A stretch of DNA of 10,357 nucleotides from Sulfitobacter sp. (GCA_024636405.1 JAGXHC010000194.1:1-10357); one strand, 5' to 3'; shown: positions 1-7,749, counted from the stretch's first letter. Made by a program: numbers and translations. The notes: generated from the sequence alone by a model not told the origin.

Positions 1-115
1 AGCAGGCGGCACACGCGTGCGCGCCGGGCCTGCGAAACCAAAGTGGGCGTGTTTGCGCGTTTGCGCAAGGGGGTAGGCATCGTCTTGCGCGCCCGCACCC
101 GGACCAATCCCGTAG

Positions 116-142
116 GGTGGGGTTTCACCCCACCACCCCACC
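116..142. repeat. Short GC-rich palindrome with duplicated right arm
   Basis: Positions 116-123 (GGTGGGGT) pair perfectly with 127-134 (ACCCCACC) around a TTC loop. The right arm is then repeated exactly at 135-142, so two alternative hairpins are possible. It lies about 55 bp beyond the 3' end of parE, outside any credible gene. A downstream T-tract is absent on both strands, so a classical intrinsic terminator is not indicated. From memory, the GTAGGGTGGGG-loop-CCCCACC form resembles small palindromes dispersed between genes in many proteobacteria. That resemblance is a recollection and was not tested. The rest of 1-197 shows nothing else I can support. Confidence 0.55.
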
Positions 143-197
143 CCAAGCTTCTGGGCTGCGGACGCGTGCGCCATACCGCTGGGAAATCTCACGCCCC

Positions 198-2153
198 TCA
201 AACATCCAACTCCTCCACAAACCGCGCGTTTTCCTGGATATACTGATACCGCAGTTCCGGCTTTTTCCCCATTAGCCGTTCCACCAGATCGTCGGTTTCT
301 CCCGGCACGTCCTCATCCACGCTCACCCGGATCAGTTTGCGGGTGTCGGGATGCATCGTGGTCTCCTTGAGATCCTTCGCGTCCATCTCGCCCAGGCCCT
401 TGAACCGCGACACGTCAATCTTGCCCTTGCCGCCCAGACCCTTCTCCAGCCAGCGGTTTTTTTCCGCCTCATCAAGGCAATAGACCCGCTTGGCCCCCTG
501 TGTCAGACGAAACAGCGGCGGACAGGCCAGATAGAGGTGCCCGGCGTCGATCAGCGGGCGCATCTGGGTGAAAAAGAACGTCATCAGCAGCGACGCGATA
601 TGTGCGCCGTCCACGTCAGCGTCGGTCATGATGATGATCTTGTCATAGCGCAGATCATCCAGCTTGAATTTCGTGCCCATCCCCACGCCCAATGCCTCGC
701 AAAGGTCCGAGATTTCGGCGTTGCTGTTCAACTTGCCTGACGCCGCACCCAGCACGTTCAGGATCTTGCCCTTCAGCGGCAGCAGCGCCTGATTGACCCG
801 GTTGCGCGCGCCCTTGCCGGAGCCGCCCGCGCTGTCACCCTCGACGATGAACAACTCCGTGCCCTCACGGGTTTTCGACGTACAATCCGTCAGCTTGCCG
901 GGAAGGCGCAGCTTCTTGGTGGCGGTCTTGCGCGCGGTTTCCTTCTCCTGCCGCCTGCGCAGGCGCTCTTCGGCACGCAGCACCAGAAAATCAAGGATGG
1001 CACCCGCAGATTTGGTATCCGCTGCCAGCCAGTTGTCAAAATGGTCGCGCACCGCGTTTTCCACCATGCGCTGTGCGTCCACCGTGGCCAACCGGTCTTT
1101 GGTCTGGCCCACGAATTCCGGTTCGCGGATAAAGCACGATACCAACGCGCACCCGCCCGTGATCAGGTCTTCGCGGGTGATGGTGGCGGCCTTGCGGTTG
1201 CCCACCAACTCCCCGTAGGCCTTGATCCCCTTCAGGATCGCGGCCCAGAAACCGGCCTCATGGGTGCCCCCTTCGGAGGTCGGAATGGTGTTGCAGTAGG
1301 ACTGGATGAAACCGTCTCGCGACGGTGTCCAGTTGATCGCCCATTCAACCTTGCCGGGCTGGCCGAACTTTTCCTTGAAATCAACCAGACCGGCAAACGG
1401 CGCCTCGGCATAGGTCGTGGCCCCGCCCAGCGTTTCTTTCAGGTAATCGGACAGGCCACCGGGGAAATGGAATGTCGCCTCGCCTGGCGTGTCGCCATCG
1501 CTCAGCGCGGTTTTCCACCGAATTTCAACGCCCGAAAACAAATAGGCCTTGGACCGGGCCATCGCAAACAGGCGCGCCGGGCGCAGCTTGAGCGCGCCAA
1601 ATATATCGGGATCGGGATGAAAGGTCACGGCGGTGCCGCGCCGGTTGGGGGCGGCACCGACCTTGACCAGCGGCCCTTGCGGTATGCCGCGCGAAAATTC
1701 CATGGCGAAAAGTTCACGGTTGCGCGCCACTTCGACGCGCAGATGATCCGACAGGGCATTGACCACGGATGACCCGACACCGTGCAATCCGCCCGACGTC
1801 TCATAGGAATCGCCGGAAAACTTGCCGCCCGCATTCAACGTGCAAAAGATGATCTCAAGCGCGGTCTTGCTGGGGTCCTTGGGGTGCGGATCAATCGGGA
1901 TGCCGCGGCCATTGTCGCGCACCGTGACATGGCCGTTTTCATGCAATTCCAGCTCAATCCACGTGGCATGGCCTGCAACCGCCTCGTCCATCGAGTTGTC
2001 GATGATCTCGGCCACCATATGGTGCAGCGCGCGGTCGTCCTTGCCGCCGATATACATGCCGGGGCGCAGGCGCACATGCTCCATATCCTCCAGCACCTGA
2101 ATGGAGGAGGCATCGTATACTTTCGGTTCCTGGCCCGAGAGAAGATCGGTCAT
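198..2153 (-). CDS. parE: DNA topoisomerase IV subunit B (ParE)
   Basis: ParE is the ATPase subunit of the A2B2 type IIA topoisomerase that decatenates daughter chromosomes and relaxes supercoils; its partner ParC is not in this window. The 651-residue protein is close to the usual ParE length. It opens with a GHKL ATPase: EIIDN at 49-53 (N-box Glu and Asn), DNGRGIP at 80-86 and the ATP lid GGLHGVG at 121-127. The transducer lysine lies in QTKDRL at 350-355. The TOPRIM domain follows, with EGDSAGG at 438-444 and the metal-binding DADVD at 511-515, then FKGLGEMDAKDLKETTM. The wording of this last block and of MTDADVDGAHIASLLMTFFF favours ParE over GyrB. The ATG at 2153 has only a weak upstream purine stretch, but the N-terminus fits the family. 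It is transcribed alone here, divergent from the AhpD-like gene. Confidence 0.96.
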   Translation of the reverse strand: MTDLLSGQEPKVYDASSIQVLEDMEHVRLRPGMYIGGKDDRALHHMVAEIIDNSMDEAVAGHATWIELELHENGHVTVRDNGRGIPIDPHPKDPSKTALEIIFCTLNAGGKFSGDSYETSGGLHGVGSSVVNALSDHLRVEVARNRELFAMEFSRGIPQGPLVKVGAAPNRRGTAVTFHPDPDIFGALKLRPARLFAMARSKAYLFSGVEIRWKTALSDGDTPGEATFHFPGGLSDYLKETLGGATTYAEAPFAGLVDFKEKFGQPGKVEWAINWTPSRDGFIQSYCNTIPTSEGGTHEAGFWAAILKGIKAYGELVGNRKAATITREDLITGGCALVSCFIREPEFVGQTKDRLATVDAQRMVENAVRDHFDNWLAADTKSAGAILDFLVLRAEERLRRRQEKETARKTATKKLRLPGKLTDCTSKTREGTELFIVEGDSAGGSGKGARNRVNQALLPLKGKILNVLGAASGKLNSNAEISDLCEALGVGMGTKFKLDDLRYDKIIIMTDADVDGAHIASLLMTFFFTQMRPLIDAGHLYLACPPLFRLTQGAKRVYCLDEAEKNRWLEKGLGGKGKIDVSRFKGLGEMDAKDLKETTMHPDTRKLIRVSVDEDVPGETDDLVERLMGKKPELRYQYIQENARFVEELDV

Positions 2154-2227
2154 CTGGCGCTGCTCGCTCTTGGTTTTGATTGCAGGACACTATGGCAGAG
2201 GGGGCGGCACGAAGGAAGGGGCAGGGT

Positions 2228-2242
2228 GCGCAGCTTTTGCGC
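2228..2242. other. Small hairpin followed by T4 in the parE/AhpD-like spacer
   Basis: GCGCA (2228-2232) pairs with TGCGC (2238-2242) around a five-base loop. Four T residues follow at 2243-2246 on the plus strand. It sits between two divergent genes, about 70 bp before the plus-strand start codon. It could be a weak terminator-like or leader element, or chance in GC-rich DNA; five base pairs is little. Confidence 0.25.
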
Positions 2243-2314
2243 TTTTCAACCTCCGCGCGCCCTGTCACGCTGCGATCATCGCGCCTGCGATAATTCCCCC
2301 GTTGAGGATGTGAC

Positions 2315-2923
2315 ATGCCCTGGATCAAAACCATTCCGTTTGACGCCGCCACCGGCAAGCTGCGCCAACTTTACGACCGGATCACCGGGCCGGGGGGCAA
2401 TGTGGACAATATCATGATGATGCACTCGTTGCGCCCGCACACAATGGAAGGCCACATGGCGATCTACAAACAGGTGCTGCACCATGCCGACAATACCGTG
2501 CCCAAGTGGTTTCTGGAGGTGCTGGGCGTCTGGGTGTCATCGCTCAACGATTGTGCCTACTGCGAAGAGCACCACTTTGCCGGTATGAAACGTCTGCTGG
2601 GCGATGCCGCGCGGGCCGATGAAATCCGGGCCGGGATCAAGGCGCGCGATGTCGGCACCCTGCCGCTGGACGGCGCGCAAAAGGCCGCGATGACCTATGC
2701 CCGCAAGCTGACCCAGCAGCCGGGCCAGATGGTCGAGGCAGATGTGGACGCGCTGCGCACCGAAGGTTTCGATGACGGTGAAGTGCTTGAGATCAATCAG
2801 GTCGTCGCTTATTTCGCCTACGCCAATCGCACCGTTCTGGGGCTTGGCTGTTCGACCCAAGGCGACATCATCGGGCTGAGCCCCGGCAATTCGGACGATC
2901 CCGAGGATTGGGGCCACCGCTAG
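2315..2923 (+). CDS. AhpD-like peroxidase-related (carboxymuconolactone decarboxylase family) protein
   Basis: The 202-residue protein has the AhpD/CMD redox motif NDCAYCEEHH, with Cys80, Cys83 and His87 placed as in alkylhydroperoxidase AhpD, where the CxxC pair and the histidine carry out peroxide reduction. Its overall length and the C-terminal EINQVVAYFAYANRTVLGLG stretch fit the 'uncharacterised peroxidase-related enzyme' subgroup, which is longer than a single CMD domain. There is no signal peptide, so it is probably cytosolic. The ATG at 2315 is preceded by GAGG at 2304-2307 with seven bases between, which supports this start. The gene is single, divergent from parE and convergent with the sensor kinase. 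Substrate and electron donor cannot be read from the sequence; no ahpC-type partner is adjacent. Family assignment is solid, function is inferred. Confidence 0.88.
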   Translation: MPWIKTIPFDAATGKLRQLYDRITGPGGNVDNIMMMHSLRPHTMEGHMAIYKQVLHHADNTVPKWFLEVLGVWVSSLNDCAYCEEHHFAGMKRLLGDAARADEIRAGIKARDVGTLPLDGAQKAAMTYARKLTQQPGQMVEADVDALRTEGFDDGEVLEINQVVAYFAYANRTVLGLGCSTQGDIIGLSPGNSDDPEDWGHR

Positions 2924-2954
2924 GCCGGGGGCCGCATTTGGCCGGTCTAGCGGT
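2916..2954. terminator. Hairpin spanning the stop codon of the AhpD-like gene
   Basis: ACCGCTAGGCCGG (2916-2928) and CCGGTCTAGCGGT (2942-2954) form a 13-position stem with one mismatch and a 13-base loop. The TAG stop codon (2921-2923) lies within the left arm. The gene ends here and the next gene is convergent, so a bidirectional terminator role is plausible. No T-tract follows on either strand, so this is a suggestion. Confidence 0.5.
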
Positions 2955-3032
2955 CCGATCGAAAGGCTAATCGCCGCTTGCGCAGGTATGACACGCCGCA
3001 TCCGCCCCGTATCCATCCCCCGCGCGCGCCAC

Positions 3033-4550
3033 TCAGATGTCATTCTGTGATGCGACCAGACGCGACAGCGGCAACCGCATCGCAAAATGAAAACCGCTGT
3101 TGTCCTGACGCCGTTTGAAACTACCTGCCAGCCGGTTCTCAACCATTGCCTTGATCAGACGGGTGCCAAATCCCACGCGCACGTCGCCGTTATCCTGCGG
3201 CACAGCCGTCAAACTGCCGGTCTCGTGCCACTCCACGACAAGCTCGGTTCCGTCCTCGGAAACCACCGCCCGGATGGCAAGGTGCCCGTCGTCGGCAAGC
3301 TGCCCGTACTTCAGCGCATTTGTCGCCAGTTCATTGAACACCAGCGAAAGCGGCATCACGTTTTCGCTGTCCACCCGGATATCAGGGGCCTCCAGCGACA
3401 CCCGGTCAGGATCGGGCAGAATGGCCAGCGCATCCATCAGCAACCGGGGCAGCGCAAGGCCGTTCTTGGCCTCGATAATGGCCATCCGGTTAGCCTCGCC
3501 CATCGCGGTGACACGGCCCAGAAACGCTTCGTCCAGTTCTTCTTTCGTCGTCGCCGCGCGCGAACAACTGCGGTAGATCGACGACAGGATCGTCAGGCTG
3601 TTGCCCACGCGGTGCATCATTTCGCGCCGCAGGGTTTCGCGGTTTTCCGCAGTCTCGCGCTGCACAACTGCCGCCCCGATCTGGCTGCCGACGGTCGTCA
3701 GCATGCGCAGTATCTCAGGATCCAGCCGTGACGCGGCGGTGCCGAAAAATTCCAGCACGATCCGCGTCTCACCGGCGTGCAACACCGGGATCGCGACCGC
3801 TCGGGTCAGCCCGACCTCGGAAAACGCCTCGCGGCGGGCAAATCTCTGATCCTGCGACAGATCGTCAATGGCCAGCAATCTGCCCGCTTCCCAGGCCCGC
3901 CCCGGCAGCCCCTGACCCAGCCTGAATTGCATCGCGGCGGTCTGTTCCATGACCGGACGAAACCGTGGATCGCTCATGTGCCAGATACCCGAAGCCTCCA
4001 GCCGCCGCGCCGTGCCGCGCCCCCGCATGATGAACATATGCGCAGCTTCCAACCCCGCAATCTTGCACACCTCGTCCAGACAAAACCGGGTAAAATCCTC
4101 AAGCGGGACTTCCTCGATCAGCTTTTGACCGATCTTCAACAGCGTGTCGGCCTCCATCGCGCGCAACACCTGTTCGCGGCGAAACGATTCCTCGCGCGCA
4201 AGGCTGCGAATAAAGGCATAGAACGTGGTTTTCGCGTCCTGCTCCGGCATCGGGAGGATCGACAACTCCACCGGAAATTCCTGCCCGTCACGGGTCATCG
4301 CGGTGATATTCACCCGCTGTTGCAGCACTGGACCTTCGCCCGTGGCGTGGTAATGGATCAGCCCCTGCGCATGGGCGTCGCGGTACTGCGGCGGCACGAT
4401 CAGATCGTTGACCGCGCGGCCCATCGCCGCCGCACGGGTCCAGCCGAATATCTCCTGCGCCGCCAGGTTCCAGGCAATCACATTGCCGTTCGCGTCCATG
4501 CCCACAACCGCATCCAGCGCGCGTTCAAAGAGGGCTTCGAGGTGTTTCAT
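3033..4550 (-). CDS. PAS-GAF sensor histidine kinase, HWE/HisKA_2 type (orphan)
   Basis: This 505-residue soluble sensor kinase has no membrane segment or signal peptide. A PAS domain occupies about 1-115 (ALDAVVGMDANGNVIAWN near the start) and a GAF domain about 135-297. The histidine phosphoacceptor region follows, with His313 in MMHRVGNSLTIL, then a short ATPase domain with the N-box FNELATNALKYG (405-416), a WHE triad at 441-443 matching the WxE of HWE kinases, and VGFGTRLIKAMV at 459-470. The H-box form and the missing classical HisKA dimer put it in the HWE/HisKA_2 group, many of whose members serve stress or light signalling in alphaproteobacteria. Two variations stand out: Gly where these H-boxes usually have Lys, and Asn where HWE N-boxes usually have His. 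No LOV cysteine motif is seen. No response regulator lies nearby, so its partner is unknown. I chose ATG 4550 over an upstream in-frame TTG at 4571 because AGGAAG precedes it. Confidence 0.9.
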   Translation of the reverse strand: MKHLEALFERALDAVVGMDANGNVIAWNLAAQEIFGWTRAAAMGRAVNDLIVPPQYRDAHAQGLIHYHATGEGPVLQQRVNITAMTRDGQEFPVELSILPMPEQDAKTTFYAFIRSLAREESFRREQVLRAMEADTLLKIGQKLIEEVPLEDFTRFCLDEVCKIAGLEAAHMFIMRGRGTARRLEASGIWHMSDPRFRPVMEQTAAMQFRLGQGLPGRAWEAGRLLAIDDLSQDQRFARREAFSEVGLTRAVAIPVLHAGETRIVLEFFGTAASRLDPEILRMLTTVGSQIGAAVVQRETAENRETLRREMMHRVGNSLTILSSIYRSCSRAATTKEELDEAFLGRVTAMGEANRMAIIEAKNGLALPRLLMDALAILPDPDRVSLEAPDIRVDSENVMPLSLVFNELATNALKYGQLADDGHLAIRAVVSEDGTELVVEWHETGSLTAVPQDNGDVRVGFGTRLIKAMVENRLAGSFKRRQDNSGFHFAMRLPLSRLVASQNDI

Positions 4551-4554
4551 CGCG

Positions 4555-4560
4555 CTTCCT
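4555..4560 (-). promoter_or_regulatory. Ribosome binding site deciding the kinase start
   Basis: On the minus strand AGGAAG is followed by four bases and then the ATG at 4550. The alternative TTG at 4571 would place this purine-rich site inside the coding sequence, so the ATG is preferred. Confidence 0.6.
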
Positions 4561-4659
4561 GTCGCCCGCAATACGTGGCTGGGAAATCGTTATCCGCCAC
4601 TGAACCTGTTGTCGAGCCTGCCGGTGCCAGACCCCGTTTGGCCCTGTGGAATACCACGC

Positions 4660-5532
4660 TCACGCTGCGGGCAGCCAGTCAAGGATCGCGCGGGCAACCT
4701 GTTGCGGCTTCTGGTGGTGCAGCCAATGGTCTGCCCCCGCGATCTGGACCCGGCTCAGATCCGGCGCAAAACGCTCCAGCCCGTCGGTCGATTCCGCCAA
4801 TAGCGCAGTATCGTCAGCCCCCCAGATCAGCAGATGTGGCGCGCGCACCATCAGGCGCGCGGTGGGCCATTCCGGCAGGTCGGTGATCGGCACGCCCGGT
4901 GCAGCCACCCGCAGCGGGGACGCGCGATACCAATTCACCATGCCCTGCAACCGCCCCGGCCGCGACCATTCGCGCAGATATGCGGCGCGGCGTACGGGCG
5001 TCATCCAACTCAGGTCCATATCCGCTGAAAACAACGACATCAGCCCGGCAAACCCGTCGCGCGACAGCCGCGCTTCAGACCCTTCAGCACGCAGATAATG
5101 GATGTACTGCGAGGCGCGCGTCTGCGCCCCGCCTGCGGCCATGGCGCGCTGAAACGGCACCGGATGCACCCCGTTGAGAACGATCAGCCGTTCCACCAGA
5201 TCGGGTTTGAACATCGCAAGACCGTAAGCAACCGATGCGCCCCAGTCATGGCCCAGCACCGTTACCGGCGCGTTCCCGATCAGCGCCGCCATATCCGCCA
5301 CCAGTGCCGATGTGGTATACTGCGCCACCTCCTGCGGTGCCCAGCTTTGGCCATAGCCACGCTGATCCGGCGCAATTACATGAAACCGCTCCGCCAGCAG
5401 CGGCGCCAGATCGTCCCACGCGCCGCCGTATTCGGGAAACCCATGCAACAACAGCAGACGGGGCAGGGCGTCATCACCCCAATGGCGCACAAAGAACGGA
5501 TAGCCGTTCAGCATGACGGTTTCACTGCGCAT
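4660..5532 (-). CDS. Alpha/beta hydrolase, epoxide-hydrolase-like
   Basis: The 290-residue protein is a complete alpha/beta-hydrolase. HGFPE at 30-34 is the oxyanion-hole HGxP motif, and the nucleophile elbow GHDWGA at 94-99 places Asp96 as nucleophile. WGADDTAL at 238-245 carries the likely acid (Asp240 or Asp241), and ADHW at 267-270 supplies the catalytic His269. An aspartate nucleophile together with HGxP indicates epoxide hydrolases or haloacid/haloalkane dehalogenases rather than serine esterases. Cap-domain tyrosines in SQYIHYLR and NWYRAS resemble the two epoxide-activating tyrosines of soluble epoxide hydrolase, and GHDWG rather than GHDRG argues against fluoroacetate dehalogenase. 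There is no signal peptide, so it is cytosolic. The ATG at 5532 has no convincing ribosome binding site; Met7 (5514) is an alternative. It lies 109 bp upstream of the kinase on the same strand, so co-transcription is possible but unproven. The substrate is unknown. Confidence 0.88.
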   Translation of the reverse strand: MRSETVMLNGYPFFVRHWGDDALPRLLLLHGFPEYGGAWDDLAPLLAERFHVIAPDQRGYGQSWAPQEVAQYTTSALVADMAALIGNAPVTVLGHDWGASVAYGLAMFKPDLVERLIVLNGVHPVPFQRAMAAGGAQTRASQYIHYLRAEGSEARLSRDGFAGLMSLFSADMDLSWMTPVRRAAYLREWSRPGRLQGMVNWYRASPLRVAAPGVPITDLPEWPTARLMVRAPHLLIWGADDTALLAESTDGLERFAPDLSRVQIAGADHWLHHQKPQQVARAILDWLPAA

Positions 5533-5830
5533 GGGGCCCGTTTCGTTTTATGTTCATTGTCCCGGCCACTTTGTCACGGTTCTGCACCTCCGCAAGGGGA
5601 TGGCCTTTGGAACGGCGGTAACACGCCGTGCCGGGTGCGCCGCGTTATCCCGCCGCCTCTGAAGGCACGCACCCCAAGGCGCATCGGCGGGGGCGGTCAA
5701 TCGCTTGCGCACATCACATGCCAGACCCCGCCATTTAATCGCCGTTTGCACACCACCCCGCAAGGCGCGGGATCTGCCGCGTGCCCGATCAGGGATTTTA
5801 TTCCGCCGCCGCCGCGGATAGGAGAATGGA
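5533..5830. other. Gene-free spacer between divergent hydrolase and MATE genes
   Basis: This is a 298-bp stretch between two divergent starts, so it should hold both promoters. I found no sigma70-like pair that I would defend. It contains a 6-bp hairpin, ACGGCG (5612-5617) with CGCCGT (5624-5629), and a 5-bp one, CCCGC/GCGGG, near 5757-5771. Frames running through it are continuations of antisense frames from the flanking genes and have no codon bias of their own. A ribosome binding site for the MATE gene closes the region at 5820-5824. Confidence 0.6.
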
Positions 5831-7207
5831 ATGACACAGAACATGACATACCGCACCCATGCCCGCGCCATCGCAGTCCTTGGTCTGCCGCTGATCGGCG
5901 GGCATCTGGGGCAGATGGCAATCGGCGTCACCGATACCGTCATGCTGGGCTGGTACGGCGTCGAGGCGCTGGCCGCCGTCACGCTGGCATCGACCTATTT
6001 CTTTGTCCTGTTCATCTTTGGCGCGGGCTTTGCGCTGGCGGTCATGCCGATGGTCGCCTCCTTTGCCGCCGAAAATGATGAAACCGGCATTCGCCGTGCC
6101 ACGCGCATGGGCCTGTGGCTGTCGCTGGGGTTCAGCGTGCTTGCGCTGCCGTTGATGATCTGGGCGACGCCCATCCTGAACCTGATGGGCCAGACCGAAG
6201 CCGTGGCGAAACTGGCCGGCAGCTATCTTGCGGTTGCGGGATGGGGCATCGTGCCGGCCCTGCTTTTGATAGTGCTGAAGTCCTACCTTGCGGCGTTGGA
6301 ACGCACGCAGGTCGTGCTTTGGATCACGGTGATGGCGGCGGTGGTCAACGCGCTGGCCAATTATGCGCTTATCTTTGGCAATTGGGGCGCGCCGGAACTG
6401 GGCGTGGTCGGGGCGGCCATCGCGTCTGTTACCACGCATTTTGTGTCGCTGATCGGTGTGCTGCTTTATGTGGTGCTGGTGATGCCGCACCACAACCTGT
6501 TTGTGCGGCTCTGGCGGATGGACGGGCAGATGCTGTGGCGGGTGTTCCGGCTTGGCTGGCCCATCGGCATGACCCTGCTCAGCGAAACCGGGCTGTTCGC
6601 GGCCTCGGCGATGATGATGGGCTGGCTGGGGACCATACCGCTGGCCGCTCACGGGATCGCTGTGCAACTGGCGTCGATCACTTTCATGGTGCATCTGGGC
6701 CTCAGCAATGTGGCCACGATCCGCGCAGGCAACGCCATCGGCCGCCGTGATACACCGCATCTGTCGCGCGGCGCTGTGGTGGTGTCGGTGATGTCACTGG
6801 CGATGGCGTTGGTGACCGTGACAATCTTTGTTGTCTGGCCGGAACCGCTGATCTCGCTCTTCATGCAGCGCGATGAACCGGCGCGCGCCGAAATCCTGGG
6901 GATCGGCATCGGTCTGCTGGCCATGGCAGCGCTGTTTCAGCTGGTGGACGGCGCGCAGGTTATCGCACTTGGCTTGCTGCGCGGGGTGCAGGACACCCAT
7001 GTGCCGATGCTGCTGGCCGGGCTCAGCTACTGGGTTGTGGGCATCCCATGCTCTTACCTGCTGGGCTTTGTGGTGGGCTGGGGCGGCATTGGCGTCTGGG
7101 CCGGTCTGGTGGTGGGGCTGGGCGTCGCGGCGGTGCTGCTGAACGCGCGTTTCTGGGGCGTGACCATGCGCAATCTGACTGCAAATGGCGCCGCGCGCGC
7201 CGTTTGA
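5831..7207 (+). CDS. MATE family multidrug exporter, NorM type
   Basis: The 458-residue polytopic inner-membrane protein has about twelve hydrophobic segments in two halves, the normal size and pattern for a MATE exporter, which couples cation entry (Na+ or H+) to drug or metabolite efflux. Family landmarks include DTVMLG at 35-40 in the first segment and SETGLFA at 251-257. VDGAQVIALGLLRGVQDT at 372-389 completes the set. Glu252 and Asp373 match the two acidic residues (Glu255 and Asp371) important for cation coupling in Vibrio NorM. The ATG at 5831 follows AGGAG at 5820-5824 with six bases between, which fixes the start. It is a single gene divergent from the hydrolase. The last codons and the TGA at 7205-7207 fall inside the first unit of a 20-bp periodic repeat, so the C-terminal tail (GAARAV) may be partly shaped by it. 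Substrate is not predictable. Confidence 0.93.
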   Translation: MTQNMTYRTHARAIAVLGLPLIGGHLGQMAIGVTDTVMLGWYGVEALAAVTLASTYFFVLFIFGAGFALAVMPMVASFAAENDETGIRRATRMGLWLSLGFSVLALPLMIWATPILNLMGQTEAVAKLAGSYLAVAGWGIVPALLLIVLKSYLAALERTQVVLWITVMAAVVNALANYALIFGNWGAPELGVVGAAIASVTTHFVSLIGVLLYVVLVMPHHNLFVRLWRMDGQMLWRVFRLGWPIGMTLLSETGLFAASAMMMGWLGTIPLAAHGIAVQLASITFMVHLGLSNVATIRAGNAIGRRDTPHLSRGAVVVSVMSLAMALVTVTIFVVWPEPLISLFMQRDEPARAEILGIGIGLLAMAALFQLVDGAQVIALGLLRGVQDTHVPMLLAGLSYWVVGIPCSYLLGFVVGWGGIGVWAGLVVGLGVAAVLLNARFWGVTMRNLTANGAARAV

Positions 7208-7301
7208 CCCCCGCAAATGCTGTTTTGCCCCTGCGCGCGCAGTTTGACTTCCGCGCGCGCCGTTTGTCCCTAACAACGCCATCGCGGGCGCCGTTTGACC
7301 C
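7193..7301. repeat. Degenerate 20-bp periodic repeat, consensus GCGCGCGCCGTTTGACCC
   Basis: An 18-base core occurs at 7193-7210, 7233-7250, 7253-7270 and 7284-7301, with 1-4 differences between copies. A more degenerate copy (about 11 of 18 bases) lies at 7213-7230. The starts 7193, 7213, 7233 and 7253 are exactly 20 bp apart; the last copy is offset by 31 bp. The array begins in the MATE coding end and fills most of the spacer to the convergent gene at 7337. The 20-bp period is not a multiple of three, so this is DNA-level repetition and not a protein repeat. The GCGCGCGC halves are self-complementary. Its function is unknown; a terminator, a protein-binding array or simple slippage are all possible. 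Confidence 0.7.
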
Positions 7302-7336
7302 AACCCCGCCACAGCCCCCGCTTTAATCGTCAGTCG

Positions 7337-7738
7337 TCAGTCATCCGTCATCCGGTCGGATTTCTTGCGCACCAGCGTGCTGCGCAGATCGTGCATCGCC
7401 AGCAGCAGATCATCGGTCAATGCATCAAGCTGTTCATCGGTGGCGCGCGACTGCACCCATTGTGTTGTGAGGTTGAGATAATCGATGGCGCGGTAAATGT
7501 CGTCGATGTCGCGGTGAGCCAGCACCTGCTGCCGCTCGGTCATCCAGGTGCGGATGGTCTCAAGGTCGCCGTTCGACAGGCTGCGTTCGCCATGCGGCTT
7601 TACCTCGCCGTTGCGGATATTGACCACCGCGATCTGATCCATCTCGATCCGGCGCTGCCGGTTCTCGGTGTCCACGCGAAACACCGCCGCCCCGTTTTCA
7701 CGCACCCTGAAATAATACTCCGGAAGACTGCTCGCCAC
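7337..7738 (-). CDS. Conserved-looking hypothetical protein, coupled to aspartate aminotransferase
   Basis: I do not recognise this 133-residue protein. The N-terminal part (1-50) alternates short hydrophobic and charged runs (EYYFRVRENGAAVFRVD, then MDQIAVVNIRNGEV), suggesting beta strands. The remainder is charged and probably helical, with LETIRTWMTERQQVL and DDIYRAIDYLNL followed by a final DALTDDLLLAMHDLRSTL helix. No signal peptide, membrane segment, metal site or catalytic motif is visible. It starts with GTG at 7738; the preceding aminotransferase stop codon forms TAAGGGGG, so the ribosome binding site abuts that stop, with 11 bp between genes. This implies co-transcription and likely translational coupling. 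Codon use matches the neighbours, so it is very likely a real gene. A small regulatory or accessory role is only a guess. The end is followed by tandem CGTCAGT copies. Confidence 0.75.
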   Translation of the reverse strand: MASSLPEYYFRVRENGAAVFRVDTENRQRRIEMDQIAVVNIRNGEVKPHGERSLSNGDLETIRTWMTERQQVLAHRDIDDIYRAIDYLNLTTQWVQSRATDEQLDALTDDLLLAMHDLRSTLVRKKSDRMTDD

Positions 7739-7744
7739 CTGCCG

Positions 7745-7749
7745 CCCCC

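Noticed and set aside
43..246. A 67-residue plus-strand frame at the left edge
   Set aside because: It runs into the end of parE antisense, includes the palindrome, and has no ribosome binding site or recognisable content.
351..2417. Several long plus-strand open frames opposite parE, up to 243 residues
   Set aside because: They mirror the GC-biased codons of parE, which has complete domain motifs, and their translations have no family features.
3777..4886. A 369-residue plus-strand open frame opposite the kinase and hydrolase
   Set aside because: It crosses two well-supported minus-strand genes and is Arg/His/Pro-rich, typical of a shadow frame in GC-rich DNA.
5098..6760. Long open frames opposite the hydrolase (326 residues) and the MATE gene (320 residues)
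   Set aside because: They are low-complexity, Arg/His/Gln-rich translations antisense to genes with clear motifs.
7325..7356. CGTCAGT/CATCCGT short direct repeats as a possible array
   Set aside because: Only two copies of each 7-mer, partly within coding sequence; too little to call a repeat element or a CRISPR.
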